Positions 16,295 to 25,115 are shown, numbered from the stretch's first letter. The stretch: DNA of 64,000 nt from Magnetovibrio sp. (GCA_028281525.1 JANQJR010000017.1:1-64000); one strand, 5' to 3'. Notes: generated by a model not told the origin, from the letters alone. Numbers and translations: made by a program.

Positions 16295-17797
16295 GTGGCT
16301 GACCAAAAATTCGAAACCCCGGCATTCCGCGAGCTGCGCGAAAACCCCGCCATCGTCGAAGACGCGATGGACCATTCGCAACCGTTCGTCGCCAAGCCCG
16401 AACACCAAGAGCCGTTGGACTTCCCCGGCGAGCTGGTGGAAAACTGGGAACAAAAGGCCGTCGAAAAGCTGGGTGATCTCCTAGACAAGAACCGTGCGCT
16501 GCGTGTCTATCTGGACTCTTGCGTGAAATGTGGCGCGTGCACGGACAAGTGCCATTACTTCCTTGGCACCGGCGATCCCAAAAACATGCCGGTGGCGCGC
16601 CAAGACCTCTTGCGTTCGCTCTACCGCCGCCACTTCACCCTGGCGGGCAAGATCGTACCGGGCCTTGTCGGCGCGAAGGACATGGACAAGGAGATGCTGG
16701 ACGACTGGTACAAGTATTTCCATCAGTGTTCCCAGTGCCGCCGCTGTTCGGTGTTCTGTCCCTATGGCATCGACACCGCCGAAATCTCCATGGCCGCACG
16801 CGACATCATGGACCACATCGGCCTGGGCCAGAAGTATTCCAACGAAATTCTCGGCAAGGTTCACGTCATCGGCAACAACTTAGGGCTTCCGGAACCGGCG
16901 CTCGCCGACACCCTGGAAGGCCTGGAAGAAGACGTCATGGAGGAAGACGGCGTGGACGTGAAGTTCCCGCTGGACGTTGAAGGCGCCGACGTGCTGGTGG
17001 TGACGCCGTCGGCCGACTTCTTCGCCGAGCCCCACGTGGACGGCCTGATCGGCTACGGCAAGGTGTTCCACCAAGCCGGCATCAACTGGACGCTTTCGTC
17101 CTACGCCTCCGAGGCCGCGAACTTCGCCATGTTTATCGGTTCGTACGAACAGATGCACAAGGTTTCGAACCGCATCCGCAAGGCCGCCTTGGATTTAGGG
17201 GTCAAGCGCATCATTTTCGGCGAATGCGGCCACGCCTGGCGCGTCGCGTATTCGTTCTTGAACACCCTGGCCGGCCCCTGGGACTTCCTGGACCCGAAAT
17301 ATCCGGTGCCTCAGCACATCTTGGAAGTGACCCACGGCCTGATCCAATCGGGCGGCATCAAGCTCGACCCGGAAGCTAACGACGACAAGGTCTTGACCTT
17401 CCACGACAGCTGCAACGTCGCGCGCGCGTCGCGCATGGGCGATATGGAAGGCGGCCAGTTCATCATCCCGCGCGAGGTCATCAAGGCTTCGGTGAACAAG
17501 TTTGTCGATATGGACCCGCAAACCACGCATGAAAAGACGTTCTGCTGCGGCGGCGGCGGCGGTCTGCTGACCGACGACTTGATGGAACTACGCGTCAAGG
17601 GCGCGCTGCCGCGCATGGAAGCGCTCAAAGAAGTGGTCGACAACCACGGCGTCACGCACTTGGCCGCGATCTGCGCCATCTGCAAGAGCCAATTCACCAA
17701 GGTGATGCCGTACTACGGCTTCTCCATGGACATGATTGTGAGTGTGCACCAACTGGTTTCCGAAGCGATCCAGTTGGGCGCGAAAGAAGACGTTTAA
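16295..17797 (+). CDS. dsrK: DsrK, HdrD-like iron-sulfur subunit of DsrMKJOP
   Basis: 500 residues. The start is a GTG at 16295 with TGAGGAG at 16281-16287, giving MADQKFETP. Two [4Fe-4S] binding motifs are seen: CVKCGACTDKC (from residue 76) and CSQCRRCSVFCPYG. The C-terminal half has CCG-type cysteines of heterodisulfide reductase D (GECGHAWR, TFHDSCNVAR, FCCGGGGG), which form the catalytic cluster proposed to act on DsrC disulfide or thiols. It faces the cytoplasm, bound to DsrM. Gene is intact and of usual length. Confidence 0.95.
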   Translation: MADQKFETPAFRELRENPAIVEDAMDHSQPFVAKPEHQEPLDFPGELVENWEQKAVEKLGDLLDKNRALRVYLDSCVKCGACTDKCHYFLGTGDPKNMPVARQDLLRSLYRRHFTLAGKIVPGLVGAKDMDKEMLDDWYKYFHQCSQCRRCSVFCPYGIDTAEISMAARDIMDHIGLGQKYSNEILGKVHVIGNNLGLPEPALADTLEGLEEDVMEEDGVDVKFPLDVEGADVLVVTPSADFFAEPHVDGLIGYGKVFHQAGINWTLSSYASEAANFAMFIGSYEQMHKVSNRIRKAALDLGVKRIIFGECGHAWRVAYSFLNTLAGPWDFLDPKYPVPQHILEVTHGLIQSGGIKLDPEANDDKVLTFHDSCNVARASRMGDMEGGQFIIPREVIKASVNKFVDMDPQTTHEKTFCCGGGGGLLTDDLMELRVKGALPRMEALKEVVDNHGVTHLAAICAICKSQFTKVMPYYGFSMDMIVSVHQLVSEAIQLGAKEDV

Positions 17798-17803
17798 TGA
17801 ACG

Positions 17804-17833
17804 AAGGACAAGGTGGCCGAGACCGCCGTCCTT
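17804..17833 (+). other. Stem-loop in dsrK-dsrL gap (1)
   Basis: AAGGAC pairs with GTCCTT, with an inner GGTGG/CCGCC stem and a small bulge. It lies immediately after the dsrK stop and has no T-run. Confidence 0.5.
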
Positions 17834-17856
17834 AGCGAAATACAGGGCTATCAAAA

Positions 17857-17871
17857 GGGGCCGACGGCCCC
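17857..17871 (+). other. Stem-loop in dsrK-dsrL gap (2)
   Basis: GGGGCC and GGCCCC flank GAC, a perfect 6-bp GC stem 25 bases before the dsrL start. Together with the preceding hairpin it fills the 98-base gap. Confidence 0.5.
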
Positions 17872-17895
17872 CTGGCGAAGAAGGAAGATAAAACC

Positions 17896-19851
17896 ATGAC
17901 TGCGCAAACTGCGGAACAGGCTTTGAATTGGCGTCGTTACCAAGATGGTGACACTGAGTGGGACGATCTCCAGGAAAAGATTTTCCAGGCCAGTTGGACG
18001 CATAAGTGCCCGACCTACGTGCACCGCACCCCGCCGTGTCAGGGTTCCTGCCCGTCCGGTCACGACATTCGCGGTTGGCTGGCCATTGCCCGTGGCATGG
18101 ACAAGCCCCCCGTAGAAGGCATGCCCTGGCAGGAATACGCCTTCGAACGCATGGCCGAAGCCAACCCCTTCCCCTCCGTGATGGGCCGCGTCTGCCCTGC
18201 ACCGTGCGAAGACGGCTGCAACCGCAACGAAGTTGACGACCAGGTCGGCATCAACGGCGTCGAACAGTACGTCGGCGACTGGGCCATCGAAAACAAGATT
18301 GCCCTGACCACGCCCGAATCTGAGACCGGCAAGAAGATCGCCGTCATCGGTGGCGGCCCGGCTGGTTTGGCAGCCGCGTGGCAGATGCGCCGCAAGGGCC
18401 ATGCTGTGACCGTGTTCGAAAAGCAGGAAAAGCTGGGCGGCATGATGGCCTACGGCATTCCCGGCTACCGCGTGCCGCGCGACATCCTGGACGCTGAAAT
18501 CCAGCGCATCCTCGACACCGGCGTGGAAGCCAAGACCGGCGTGCTGATCGGTGAAGACGTCACCATCGAACAATTGGAAGCCGATTACGACGCCATCTTC
18601 TGGGCGGTTGGCGCGCAGAAGGGCCGCGGCCTGTTCCTGGATGCCTGGGAAGGCACCGAAAACTGCATCTCCGGTGTCGCCTTCCTGGAAGCCTTCAACC
18701 AAGGCAAGCTGCACTACACCACCCAGAAAGTGGTCGTGGTCGGCGGTGGCGACACCTCCATTGACGTTGCGTCCGTCGCGCGTCGTCTGGGTCACATCTC
18801 CACCATGGCGGAAAAGGATCGCCCGGAAGCCGTGGTCCTCGGCCACACCGCCCACGACGTGGCGTCCGCTGCGCAGCGTGAAGGCGTGCAGTCGGTCCTG
18901 ACGTCGCTGTTCCCGCTGGAAGACATGACCGCGTCCGAGCGCGAACGCGAAGACGCCACCCGCGAAGGTGTGGAAATCAAAGGCGGCGTGATGCCGGTCG
19001 ATATCATCAAGGACGAAAACGGCCGCGCCACCGCGCTGCGCATGTGCGAGTGCACCATGGACGGTATGAAGCCGGTTCCGGTGGAAGGCACCGAATTCGA
19101 TATCGAATGCGACCTGATCGTATCCGCCATCGGTCAAATGGGCGACTTGGCCAACGGCCTGGAAGCCCTGGACAACGGCCGTGGCTTCATCGACATCAGC
19201 AATGTCTACCAGCTCAAGGGCGAAGGTAAGGAAAAGCACTTTGCCGGCGGCGACATCGTCCGCCCGCACCTGCTGACCACCGCCATCGGTCACGGCTCCA
19301 TCGCCGCCGAAGGCATGGATCACTGGCTGGCCGGCAGCCCGGACGAACGCCGTCCGAAGGTCGACGTGCACCACTTCAATCTGCTGGGTGAACTGCATCA
19401 GCGCGGCAAGGATCCGGAAGAATATTCCCTGGAGCCGGTCCGCGGTACCAACGATGCCGGCTTCGCCGTGCACAACTACGAAGACCGCTCGGCTTCGCAG
19501 ATCATCCCGCACGACGACCTGTTCCTGGGCCATTACACCCATGACCCGGTGCAAAAGCGCAATGAAAAGCACATCGGCGCGGACGAAGTGCTGGGCAACT
19601 TCGAGGAACGCCTGGTTGGCTTCAACGAAGAGCAGGCCAAGCACGAAGGCGAACGCTGCATGAGCTGCGGCATGTGCTTCGAATGCGACAACTGCGTGAT
19701 CTTCTGCCCGCAGGACGCCGTGTTCCGCGTCAAGCGCGACGAAGCCACCGTGGGCCGCTACGTCGACACCGACTATCAGAAGTGCATCGGCTGTCACATC
19801 TGCCGCGATGTGTGCCCGACGGGCTACATCCAGATGGGTCTCGGCGAATAA
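17896..19851 (+). CDS. dsrL: DsrL, iron-sulfur flavoprotein NAD(P)H oxidoreductase
   Basis: 651 residues, close to the A. vinosum size. An N-terminal Cys-rich GltD-like segment (TPPCQGSCPSGHDIRGWL, CPAPCEDGCNR) comes first. The FAD dinucleotide fold follows with IGGGPAGLAA (151-160), then the NAD(P) fold with VVVVGGGDTSIDVASVARRLG-type sequence. The C-terminus has two ferredoxin [4Fe-4S] motifs, CMSCGMCFECDNCVIFCP and CIGCHICRDVCP. DsrL associates with DsrAB in the cytoplasm and passes its electrons to NAD(P)+. It is essential for sulfur-globule oxidation in A. vinosum. Its presence is a main marker of the oxidative pathway. Confidence 0.96.
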   Translation: MTAQTAEQALNWRRYQDGDTEWDDLQEKIFQASWTHKCPTYVHRTPPCQGSCPSGHDIRGWLAIARGMDKPPVEGMPWQEYAFERMAEANPFPSVMGRVCPAPCEDGCNRNEVDDQVGINGVEQYVGDWAIENKIALTTPESETGKKIAVIGGGPAGLAAAWQMRRKGHAVTVFEKQEKLGGMMAYGIPGYRVPRDILDAEIQRILDTGVEAKTGVLIGEDVTIEQLEADYDAIFWAVGAQKGRGLFLDAWEGTENCISGVAFLEAFNQGKLHYTTQKVVVVGGGDTSIDVASVARRLGHISTMAEKDRPEAVVLGHTAHDVASAAQREGVQSVLTSLFPLEDMTASEREREDATREGVEIKGGVMPVDIIKDENGRATALRMCECTMDGMKPVPVEGTEFDIECDLIVSAIGQMGDLANGLEALDNGRGFIDISNVYQLKGEGKEKHFAGGDIVRPHLLTTAIGHGSIAAEGMDHWLAGSPDERRPKVDVHHFNLLGELHQRGKDPEEYSLEPVRGTNDAGFAVHNYEDRSASQIIPHDDLFLGHYTHDPVQKRNEKHIGADEVLGNFEERLVGFNEEQAKHEGERCMSCGMCFECDNCVIFCPQDAVFRVKRDEATVGRYVDTDYQKCIGCHICRDVCPTGYIQMGLGE

Positions 19852-19889
19852 TCGCCGGACCTGTGAATAGACTTAAGGAGGAACGTCGA

Positions 19890-20393
19890 ATGCGTTCGGC
19901 TTCTCAAATTTTGAGCCTCGCGTTCTTATGCGCCGCCATTGTCGCCATGGGTTTGGGGGGACTGACCACCTCCCCGGCCCAGGCGGGCGAAGTGCCCTTG
20001 CCGAATATAGCCAAGGCCTACAAGGGTGAACAATGCGTCGAGCCCGTGGACGTGATGCGCCGCAACCATTTTGAGTTCCTCATGCACCAGCGCGACGAAA
20101 CGCTGCGCGAGGGGATTCGCGGCCAGAAGTACAGCTTGAACGACTGCGTGGATTGCCACGCCGTGGCGTCCCCCGATGTCGCGGACGGCAAACTGCGCAC
20201 GCTCAAACCCTTCTGCAAGGAATGCCATGAATACGCAGCCGTCAGCATCGACTGCTTCGGTTGCCACACCGGCGCCGCCGTGCCTGGCATAGGCAAACAA
20301 TCCTCCCTTCCCGCCAACCATGGCGACAAGGCGTCCATCGCCGTCTTGGAAGCGCACCTCAATGCGGAGCGCCAAGGGGGGACAGACCAATGA
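19890..20393 (+). CDS. dsrJ: DsrJ, periplasmic triheme cytochrome c of DsrMKJOP
   Basis: 167 residues. The start MRSASQILSL is set by TAAGGAGG at 19874-19881. A signal or anchor helix covers about residues 8-31 and ends in SPAQAG. Three CxxCH heme motifs are at 86-90 (CVDCH), 109-113 (CKECH) and 122-126 (CFGCH). A lone Cys49 (GEQCVEP) lies where an unusual His/Cys heme ligand has been described for A. vinosum DsrJ. It is the periplasmic electron-transfer subunit of the complex. The stop overlaps the dsrO start (ATGA). Confidence 0.95.
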   Translation: MRSASQILSLAFLCAAIVAMGLGGLTTSPAQAGEVPLPNIAKAYKGEQCVEPVDVMRRNHFEFLMHQRDETLREGIRGQKYSLNDCVDCHAVASPDVADGKLRTLKPFCKECHEYAAVSIDCFGCHTGAAVPGIGKQSSLPANHGDKASIAVLEAHLNAERQGGTDQ

Positions 20394-21163
20394 ATGAAAA
20401 GACCATGAGCACCCCGGAAACCGACGTCGACACATCACGGCGTAATTTGCTCAAAGGCGGTGCCGCCGCCGCCGTGGTGACGCTTGCGCCGGGCGTGACG
20501 CTACGCACCGTCGAAGCCGCCGTCACTGGCCCAGCCACCAGCGCCCAGCGCTGGGGCATGCTGATCGACGCCACCGCGCCCGAACATTTATGGGATCTGG
20601 CGGTCGAAGCCTGTAAAGCCGAACAAGGCTGGGGGCCTGAATACAATACGTCCGGCAAAGCCAATCCCCTTACCGACCCGCAGTGGATCCGCAAGGTTTC
20701 CGTCAAGGACCCCAAGACCGGTGCGAAGGCAACCCTGCCGGTCATGTGTCAGCACTGCGCCAAACCGCCGTGCGTCGATGTCTGCCCCACTGGCGCTTCG
20801 ATGAAACGCGCCGACGGCATCGTCCTGGTCGACAAGCACATCTGCATCGGGTGCCGCTACTGCATGATGGCGTGCCCCTATTCCTGCCGTTCGTTCGTGC
20901 ACGAGGATGTAAAGAACCAGCGACCGCATATGCCGCGTGGCAAGGGTACCGTCGAATCCTGCACCTTGTGCGTTCACCGCGTCGATGCAGGGCAAAAGCC
21001 TGCATGCGTCGAAGCGCTGAACAACGCCGGATCCAACGCCATTATTTTCGGCGACCTGAACGATCCGAATTCCGATATTTCGCGTGCCGTCGCCAAACAC
21101 GTCACGCAACGCATCCGTGCCGACCTCGATCTCGAGCCCGGCGTCCATTACCGGGGGATTTAA
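20390..21163 (+). CDS. dsrO: DsrO, periplasmic ferredoxin-like subunit of DsrMKJOP
   Basis: 257 residues. The start MNEKTMSTPE overlaps the dsrJ stop by 4 bases. A second ATG five codons later is a possible alternative. A twin-arginine signal is visible (SRRNLLKGG, Arg17-Arg18), followed by AAAVVTLAPG. [4Fe-4S] motifs include CQHCAKPPCVDVCP, CIGCRYCMMACPYSC and CTLCVHRVDAG. It is the periplasmic iron-sulfur partner that docks on DsrP and transfers electrons with DsrJ. Confidence 0.95.
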   Translation: MNEKTMSTPETDVDTSRRNLLKGGAAAAVVTLAPGVTLRTVEAAVTGPATSAQRWGMLIDATAPEHLWDLAVEACKAEQGWGPEYNTSGKANPLTDPQWIRKVSVKDPKTGAKATLPVMCQHCAKPPCVDVCPTGASMKRADGIVLVDKHICIGCRYCMMACPYSCRSFVHEDVKNQRPHMPRGKGTVESCTLCVHRVDAGQKPACVEALNNAGSNAIIFGDLNDPNSDISRAVAKHVTQRIRADLDLEPGVHYRGI

Positions 21164-21167
21164 GTCC

Positions 21168-22391
21168 ATGGCCGCTGACACCACCGTTTATAAAGAAATC
21201 GAAGGCAAAGGCGGGGATTATTATTCCCTGATCGGCTGGCTGGGCGTGGTTGTCATTGCCGCCTTGTATGCCGTCTACAATATGGAACACTACGGCCACG
21301 TCGTCACCGGTATGACCAACGCCGTCGTCTGGGGCACGCCGCATGTGTTTGCCGTGTTCCTGATCGTCGCCGCCTCCGGCGCGCTGAACGTGGCGTCCAT
21401 TTCGTCCGTTTTCGGCAAGCATCATTACAAGCCCCTGGCGCGCCTGTCGGCCGTGACCGCCATGGCACTTCTGGCCGGTGGCTTGATGATTTTGGTGTTG
21501 GATTTGGGCCGTCCCGACCGCCTGATCATCGCGATGACGTATTACAACTTCAAATCCATCTTCGCGTGGAACATCATTCTTTATAATGGGTTCTTCGTCA
21601 TCGTCCTGGCGTACCTGTGGATGATGATGGAAAAGCGCATGACGCCGCACTCGTCCAAGATCGGTCTGTTTGCGTTCCTGTGGCGCTTGATCCTGACCAC
21701 CGGTACCGGTTCGATTTTCGGCTTCTTGGTGGCCCGTCCGGGCTACGACGCCGCGATCATGGCGCCTCTGTTCATCGCCATGTCGTTCGCTTTCGGTATG
21801 GCCATCTTCATCCTGATCATCAACGTCGCCTACCGCGGCACCGGCCGTCCGCTGGGCGACGTAATTCTGTTCAAGATGCGCAATCTGCTGGGCGTATTCA
21901 TCGCCGCGGTTCTTTACTTCACCGTGGTCCAGCATCTGACCAACCTGTACGCCGCCGAGCATCTGGACGTGCAGGCCTTCATCCTGATGGACGGCGGCAT
22001 TTACACCTTCCTGTTCTGGGTGGTTCAGGTGGGCATCGGCGGCCTGTTCCCGCTGGCGCTGCTGTTCAACCCGGCCACGGGCCGCACCTGCCAAGGTATC
22101 GCGGTCGCCTCGGTCCTGGTAATCATCGGCGGTCTGGCGCAGATGTACGTGATCATCATCGGCGGCCAAGCGTTCCCGCTGCTAATGTTCCCAGGCATGG
22201 AGGTGTCTTCCAGCTTCTTCGACGGCGTGCTGCACCCCTACACACCGAGCCACTGGGAAGTGATGCTGGGCTTAGGCGGGATCGCCGTCGCCCTACTGAT
22301 CATCGCCGTGGGTGTGAAGTACCTGCCGTTGCTGCCGACCAGCCTGTCGGACGCCAAGATCGACCCGCACCACAAGGCGGAAGAGGCCTAA
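21168..22391 (+). CDS. dsrP: DsrP, NrfD-like integral membrane subunit
   Basis: 407 residues with about ten hydrophobic helices. It belongs to the NrfD/PsrC family of membrane proteins that exchange electrons with quinones. Conserved-looking loops include LVLDLGRPDRLIIAM and LLFNPATGRTC. It begins 4 bases after dsrO at MAADTTVYKEIEG. It anchors DsrO/DsrJ to the membrane. A terminator pair follows the gene, so this closes the MKLJOP segment. Confidence 0.94.
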   Translation: MAADTTVYKEIEGKGGDYYSLIGWLGVVVIAALYAVYNMEHYGHVVTGMTNAVVWGTPHVFAVFLIVAASGALNVASISSVFGKHHYKPLARLSAVTAMALLAGGLMILVLDLGRPDRLIIAMTYYNFKSIFAWNIILYNGFFVIVLAYLWMMMEKRMTPHSSKIGLFAFLWRLILTTGTGSIFGFLVARPGYDAAIMAPLFIAMSFAFGMAIFILIINVAYRGTGRPLGDVILFKMRNLLGVFIAAVLYFTVVQHLTNLYAAEHLDVQAFILMDGGIYTFLFWVVQVGIGGLFPLALLFNPATGRTCQGIAVASVLVIIGGLAQMYVIIIGGQAFPLLMFPGMEVSSSFFDGVLHPYTPSHWEVMLGLGGIAVALLIIAVGVKYLPLLPTSLSDAKIDPHHKAEEA

Positions 22392-22410
22392 GCGCTGCAC
22401 AAGGGTTTTC

Positions 22411-22446
22411 CCAGTCCTCTGCGGAGAGGCAAAGGGCTGGTTTTTC
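22411..22446 (+). terminator. Terminator after dsrP
   Basis: CCAGTCC and GGGCTGG flank an inner CCTCT/AGAGG stem and are followed by TTTTT. Good form for a rho-independent terminator 20 bases after the dsrP stop. Confidence 0.7.
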
Positions 22447-22479
22447 GGGGGGCCAGGTCACAGAGTACGATCGACTGAT

Positions 22480-22506
22480 CCCCGGTCACTTTGTGGCCGG
22501 GGTTTC
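22480..22506 (+). terminator. Second hairpin after dsrP
   Basis: CCCCGG-T-CAC pairs with GTG-G-CCGGGG around a TTT loop (one wobble) and is followed by TTTCGTC. It may back up the preceding terminator. Confidence 0.5.
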
Positions 22507-22553
22507 GTCGTGAATCGCCCTCTATGATTTGTGTAGAGACGGATTCACATTTC

Positions 22554-22581
22554 ATTCGGTATCATGTCTATGATACCGAAT
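22554..22581 (+). promoter_or_regulatory. Perfect 12-4-12 palindrome, candidate operator
   Basis: ATTCGGTATCAT at 22554-22565 is mirrored exactly at 22570-22581 around GTCT. It lies 71 bases before the TrpD2-like gene and after the dsrP terminators, the expected place for a repressor or activator site of the downstream cofactor genes. No T-run follows, so it is not a terminator. The binding protein cannot be named. Confidence 0.75.
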
Positions 22582-22652
22582 ACCATGATCCGGCTGCTAT
22601 GCCTGGATCCCTTTCTTTTTCGAACACGTCGAGTGGATGGAGACGTACAGTC

Positions 22653-23657
22653 ATGAACCCAGAACATCCTTTTGCCCAGTTCATCCGCGTCATCGGGCGC
22701 GGCCCCAACCTGTCCCGCCCGTTGGACGAAGAAGAAATGTATGAAGCCGCCAAGATGATCGTGGCGGGCGATGTGGAGCCTTTGCAGCTGGGCGCGTTCC
22801 TCTGCATCCTTCGGGTACGCACCGAAGTGCCCGGCGAAGGGGCCGGTTTCGTGCGCGCGGTACGCGATACATTCCAGGTTCCCGAAAACGCACCTGCCGT
22901 GGACCTGGACTGGGCGACCTATTCCGGCAAAAAACGCCAACTGCCGTGGTACCTGCTGTCCGCCCTTTTGCTGGCGCAAAACGGCGTGACCATCTGCATG
23001 CAGGGCACCGAGGGACACACCGAAGGGCGTTTGTACTCCAGCGAAGCGCTGAGCGCGCTCGGCATTCCCATGGCCGATGGCCTGGAAGAGGCCGCCGAAC
23101 AGATCAGAGCGACCAACTTCGCCTACTTGCCGCTTAAGAACTTCGTGCCGCGCTTGCAAGAGATCATCGAACTCAAGCCGGTGTTGGGCGTGCGCTCCCC
23201 GGTCAACACGTTCGCGCGCATGCTCAACCCGTTCGATGCGCCGCACGAATTGCAGACGGTGTTCCACCCCAACTACCGCGATATCCACCGCGACACCGCC
23301 GCTCTGTTGGGCCAAAAGCACATGGCCGTGTTCAAAGGCGAAGGCGGCGAGGCGGAGCGCCGTCCGCACAAGCCGGTGATGGTCCAATACCTGCACAACG
23401 GCGAGGTATCCGAGGAACTGTGGCCCGCCCTGGTGGAAGAAAGCGCGTTCTACAAGGACGAGGAACTGGACATCACCCGCCTGCCGAAAATCTGGAACGG
23501 CGAAGTGACGGATGTCTACGGCGAAGCAGCCGTGATCGGTACCGCAGCTTACGTGTTGCGCCTGATGGGCCGCGCAAGCAGCCCCGATGACGCCGTCGCC
23601 CAGGCGCGCGAAATGTGGGATGCGCGCAACCGCGACCGGTTGTTCCAGGCCGCGTAA
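22653..23657 (+). CDS. TrpD2-like glycosyl/phosphoribosyl transferase family protein
   Basis: 334 residues from MNPEHPFAQFIRVIGRG at 22653. Longer starts would run through the palindrome and are not favoured. It has the anthranilate phosphoribosyltransferase-like fold pattern: a helical N-terminus (AAKMIVAGDVEPLQLGAFLCILRVRTE) and a C-terminal catalytic-like domain. The Gly-rich PRPP loop of true TrpD is altered (YSGKKRQLPWYLLSA), as in the TrpD2/YbiB group, which binds nucleic acid rather than making tryptophan. It lies between dsrP and dsrN, 21 bases before dsrN, so probably cotranscribed with the siroheme-amide genes. A role in the Dsr system is not established. Confidence 0.75.
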   Translation: MNPEHPFAQFIRVIGRGPNLSRPLDEEEMYEAAKMIVAGDVEPLQLGAFLCILRVRTEVPGEGAGFVRAVRDTFQVPENAPAVDLDWATYSGKKRQLPWYLLSALLLAQNGVTICMQGTEGHTEGRLYSSEALSALGIPMADGLEEAAEQIRATNFAYLPLKNFVPRLQEIIELKPVLGVRSPVNTFARMLNPFDAPHELQTVFHPNYRDIHRDTAALLGQKHMAVFKGEGGEAERRPHKPVMVQYLHNGEVSEELWPALVEESAFYKDEELDITRLPKIWNGEVTDVYGEAAVIGTAAYVLRLMGRASSPDDAVAQAREMWDARNRDRLFQAA

Positions 23658-23678
23658 ATCCCGACTTCGGAATCGATC

Positions 23679-25115
23679 ATGGGCCACGTCCTGATTTCCG
23701 CCGCACACAAGTCTTCGGGCAAGACCATGGTCGCCACCGGATTGGTCCGGGCGCTCGCGGACCGTGGACGGCGGGTCGCGACCTTCAAGAAAGGCCCGGA
23801 CTACATCGATCCCAAATGGCTCGGCGAAGCGGCGCGCACCCCCTGTTACAACCTGGATTTCCACACCCAATCCCATGACGAGATCCGCGCGCTGTTCGCC
23901 CGACACGCGGCCCAAGCGGACATAGCCGTCATCGAAGGCAACAAAGGCCTGCACGATGGCGTCGCGGTGGACGGCTCGAACTCCAATGCCGCGCTCGCCA
24001 AACTGCTGCAGGCGCCGGTGATTTTAGTGGTCGACACCAGCGGCATCACCCGCGGTATCGCGCCCCTGCTCAAGGGGTATGAAGTCTTTGATAAAGATAT
24101 AAAAATTGCAGGCGTCATTTTGAACAAGGTGATGGGTCCACGCCACGAAGACAAGCTCATCGCCGCGATCGAGCGCTACACCAATATCCCGGTGTTGGGC
24201 GCGATCAAACGCAACAAGCTGTTGGGCGTGGACGAACGTCACATCGGTCTGATCCCCAGCAACGAACACCCCGCTGCGCGCACCCACATTGAAACCTTAG
24301 AGCGCCAGATCATCGAGCAGGTCGATCTGGATCGAATAGAGACCATCGCCGCCAGTGCGCCGGATGTTCCCTTGACTGAGCCCGCCGAAACGCCATCGGT
24401 TCGCACACCCCTGCCCCACCCCGATGTACGCATCGCAGTGGCCAAAGACGCAGCCTTTGGATTTTATTACGCCGATGACCTGGACGCGCTGAAACGCGCC
24501 GGCGCACAACTCATCTACTTCAACGCCATCAATGACGTCTACCTACCGACCTGCGATGGACTGTTTCTCGGCGGAGGGTTTCCCGAAACCCAGATGCAAA
24601 AACTGCACGCCAACAAAACCTTGCGCAGGCGTATCAAGGCCGCCATTGAAGCGGGCTTGCCCACTTATGCGGAATGCGGCGGCTTGATGTACCTGTCACG
24701 GTCCATCAGTTGGCACGGCAACACTCTCGACATGGTCGGAGTGATCCCGGGCGACGCCACCATGCACGCCCGCCCACAAGGGCGCGGCTACGTGAAGCTG
24801 TATCCCAGCGACAATCATCCTTGGAACGTCTCGGACACGTCGTGCAGTTTTGAGGGCGAGTCCATCCCCGCCCATGAATTCCACCATTCGCGGCTTGAAA
24901 ACTGCTCATCAGACCTCACATTCGCTTTCAGGGTGCTCCGCGGCCAAGGCGTGGACGGCGAACACGACGGCGTTGTCATGCACAACATGGTGGCAGGATA
25001 TGCGCACCTGCGCGACACCAGCCGGTGCCGCTGGGCGGAGGCGTTTACCGCTTTCGTGCACCACAAAAAACAAGAACGCGGCAACGCTCCCTCCCCGGCA
25101 CACATCGCCGGTTAA
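23679..25115 (+). CDS. dsrN: DsrN, siroheme amidase (CobB/CbiA-like a,c-diamide synthase family)
   Basis: 478 residues. The N-terminal ATP-binding P-loop-like domain has ISAAHKSSGKTMVATGL, FKKGPDYIDP and VIEGNKGLHDG. The C-terminal class I glutamine amidotransferase domain has the catalytic Cys in TYAECGGLMYL and a His in IPAHEFHHSRLE. It is homologous to cobyrinic acid a,c-diamide synthase. In sulfur oxidisers DsrN is thought to amidate siroheme for DsrAB. Position in the dsr locus, next to uroporphyrinogen methyltransferase and a chelatase, supports this over a cobalamin role. Confidence 0.92.
   Translation: MGHVLISAAHKSSGKTMVATGLVRALADRGRRVATFKKGPDYIDPKWLGEAARTPCYNLDFHTQSHDEIRALFARHAAQADIAVIEGNKGLHDGVAVDGSNSNAALAKLLQAPVILVVDTSGITRGIAPLLKGYEVFDKDIKIAGVILNKVMGPRHEDKLIAAIERYTNIPVLGAIKRNKLLGVDERHIGLIPSNEHPAARTHIETLERQIIEQVDLDRIETIAASAPDVPLTEPAETPSVRTPLPHPDVRIAVAKDAAFGFYYADDLDALKRAGAQLIYFNAINDVYLPTCDGLFLGGGFPETQMQKLHANKTLRRRIKAAIEAGLPTYAECGGLMYLSRSISWHGNTLDMVGVIPGDATMHARPQGRGYVKLYPSDNHPWNVSDTSCSFEGESIPAHEFHHSRLENCSSDLTFAFRVLRGQGVDGEHDGVVMHNMVAGYAHLRDTSRCRWAEAFTAFVHHKKQERGNAPSPAHIAG

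Noticed and set aside
17851-19797. Long open frame (648 codons) antisense to dsrL
   Set aside because: Same reason: a GC-rich antisense reading of a clearly coding dsrL, with His/Asp/Ala-rich composition and no motif.
11285-22391. Sulfate-reducing (reductive) Dsr pathway
   Set aside because: dsrEFH and dsrL are present, no dsrD is seen, and no sat/apr cluster is in the window; the heme A synthase also fits an aerobic sulfur oxidiser.
22491-22652. N-terminal extension of the TrpD2-like protein
   Set aside because: The extra 54 codons would run through a hairpin and the perfect palindrome, and the family N-terminus matches MNPEHPFAQFIRVIGRG at 22653.
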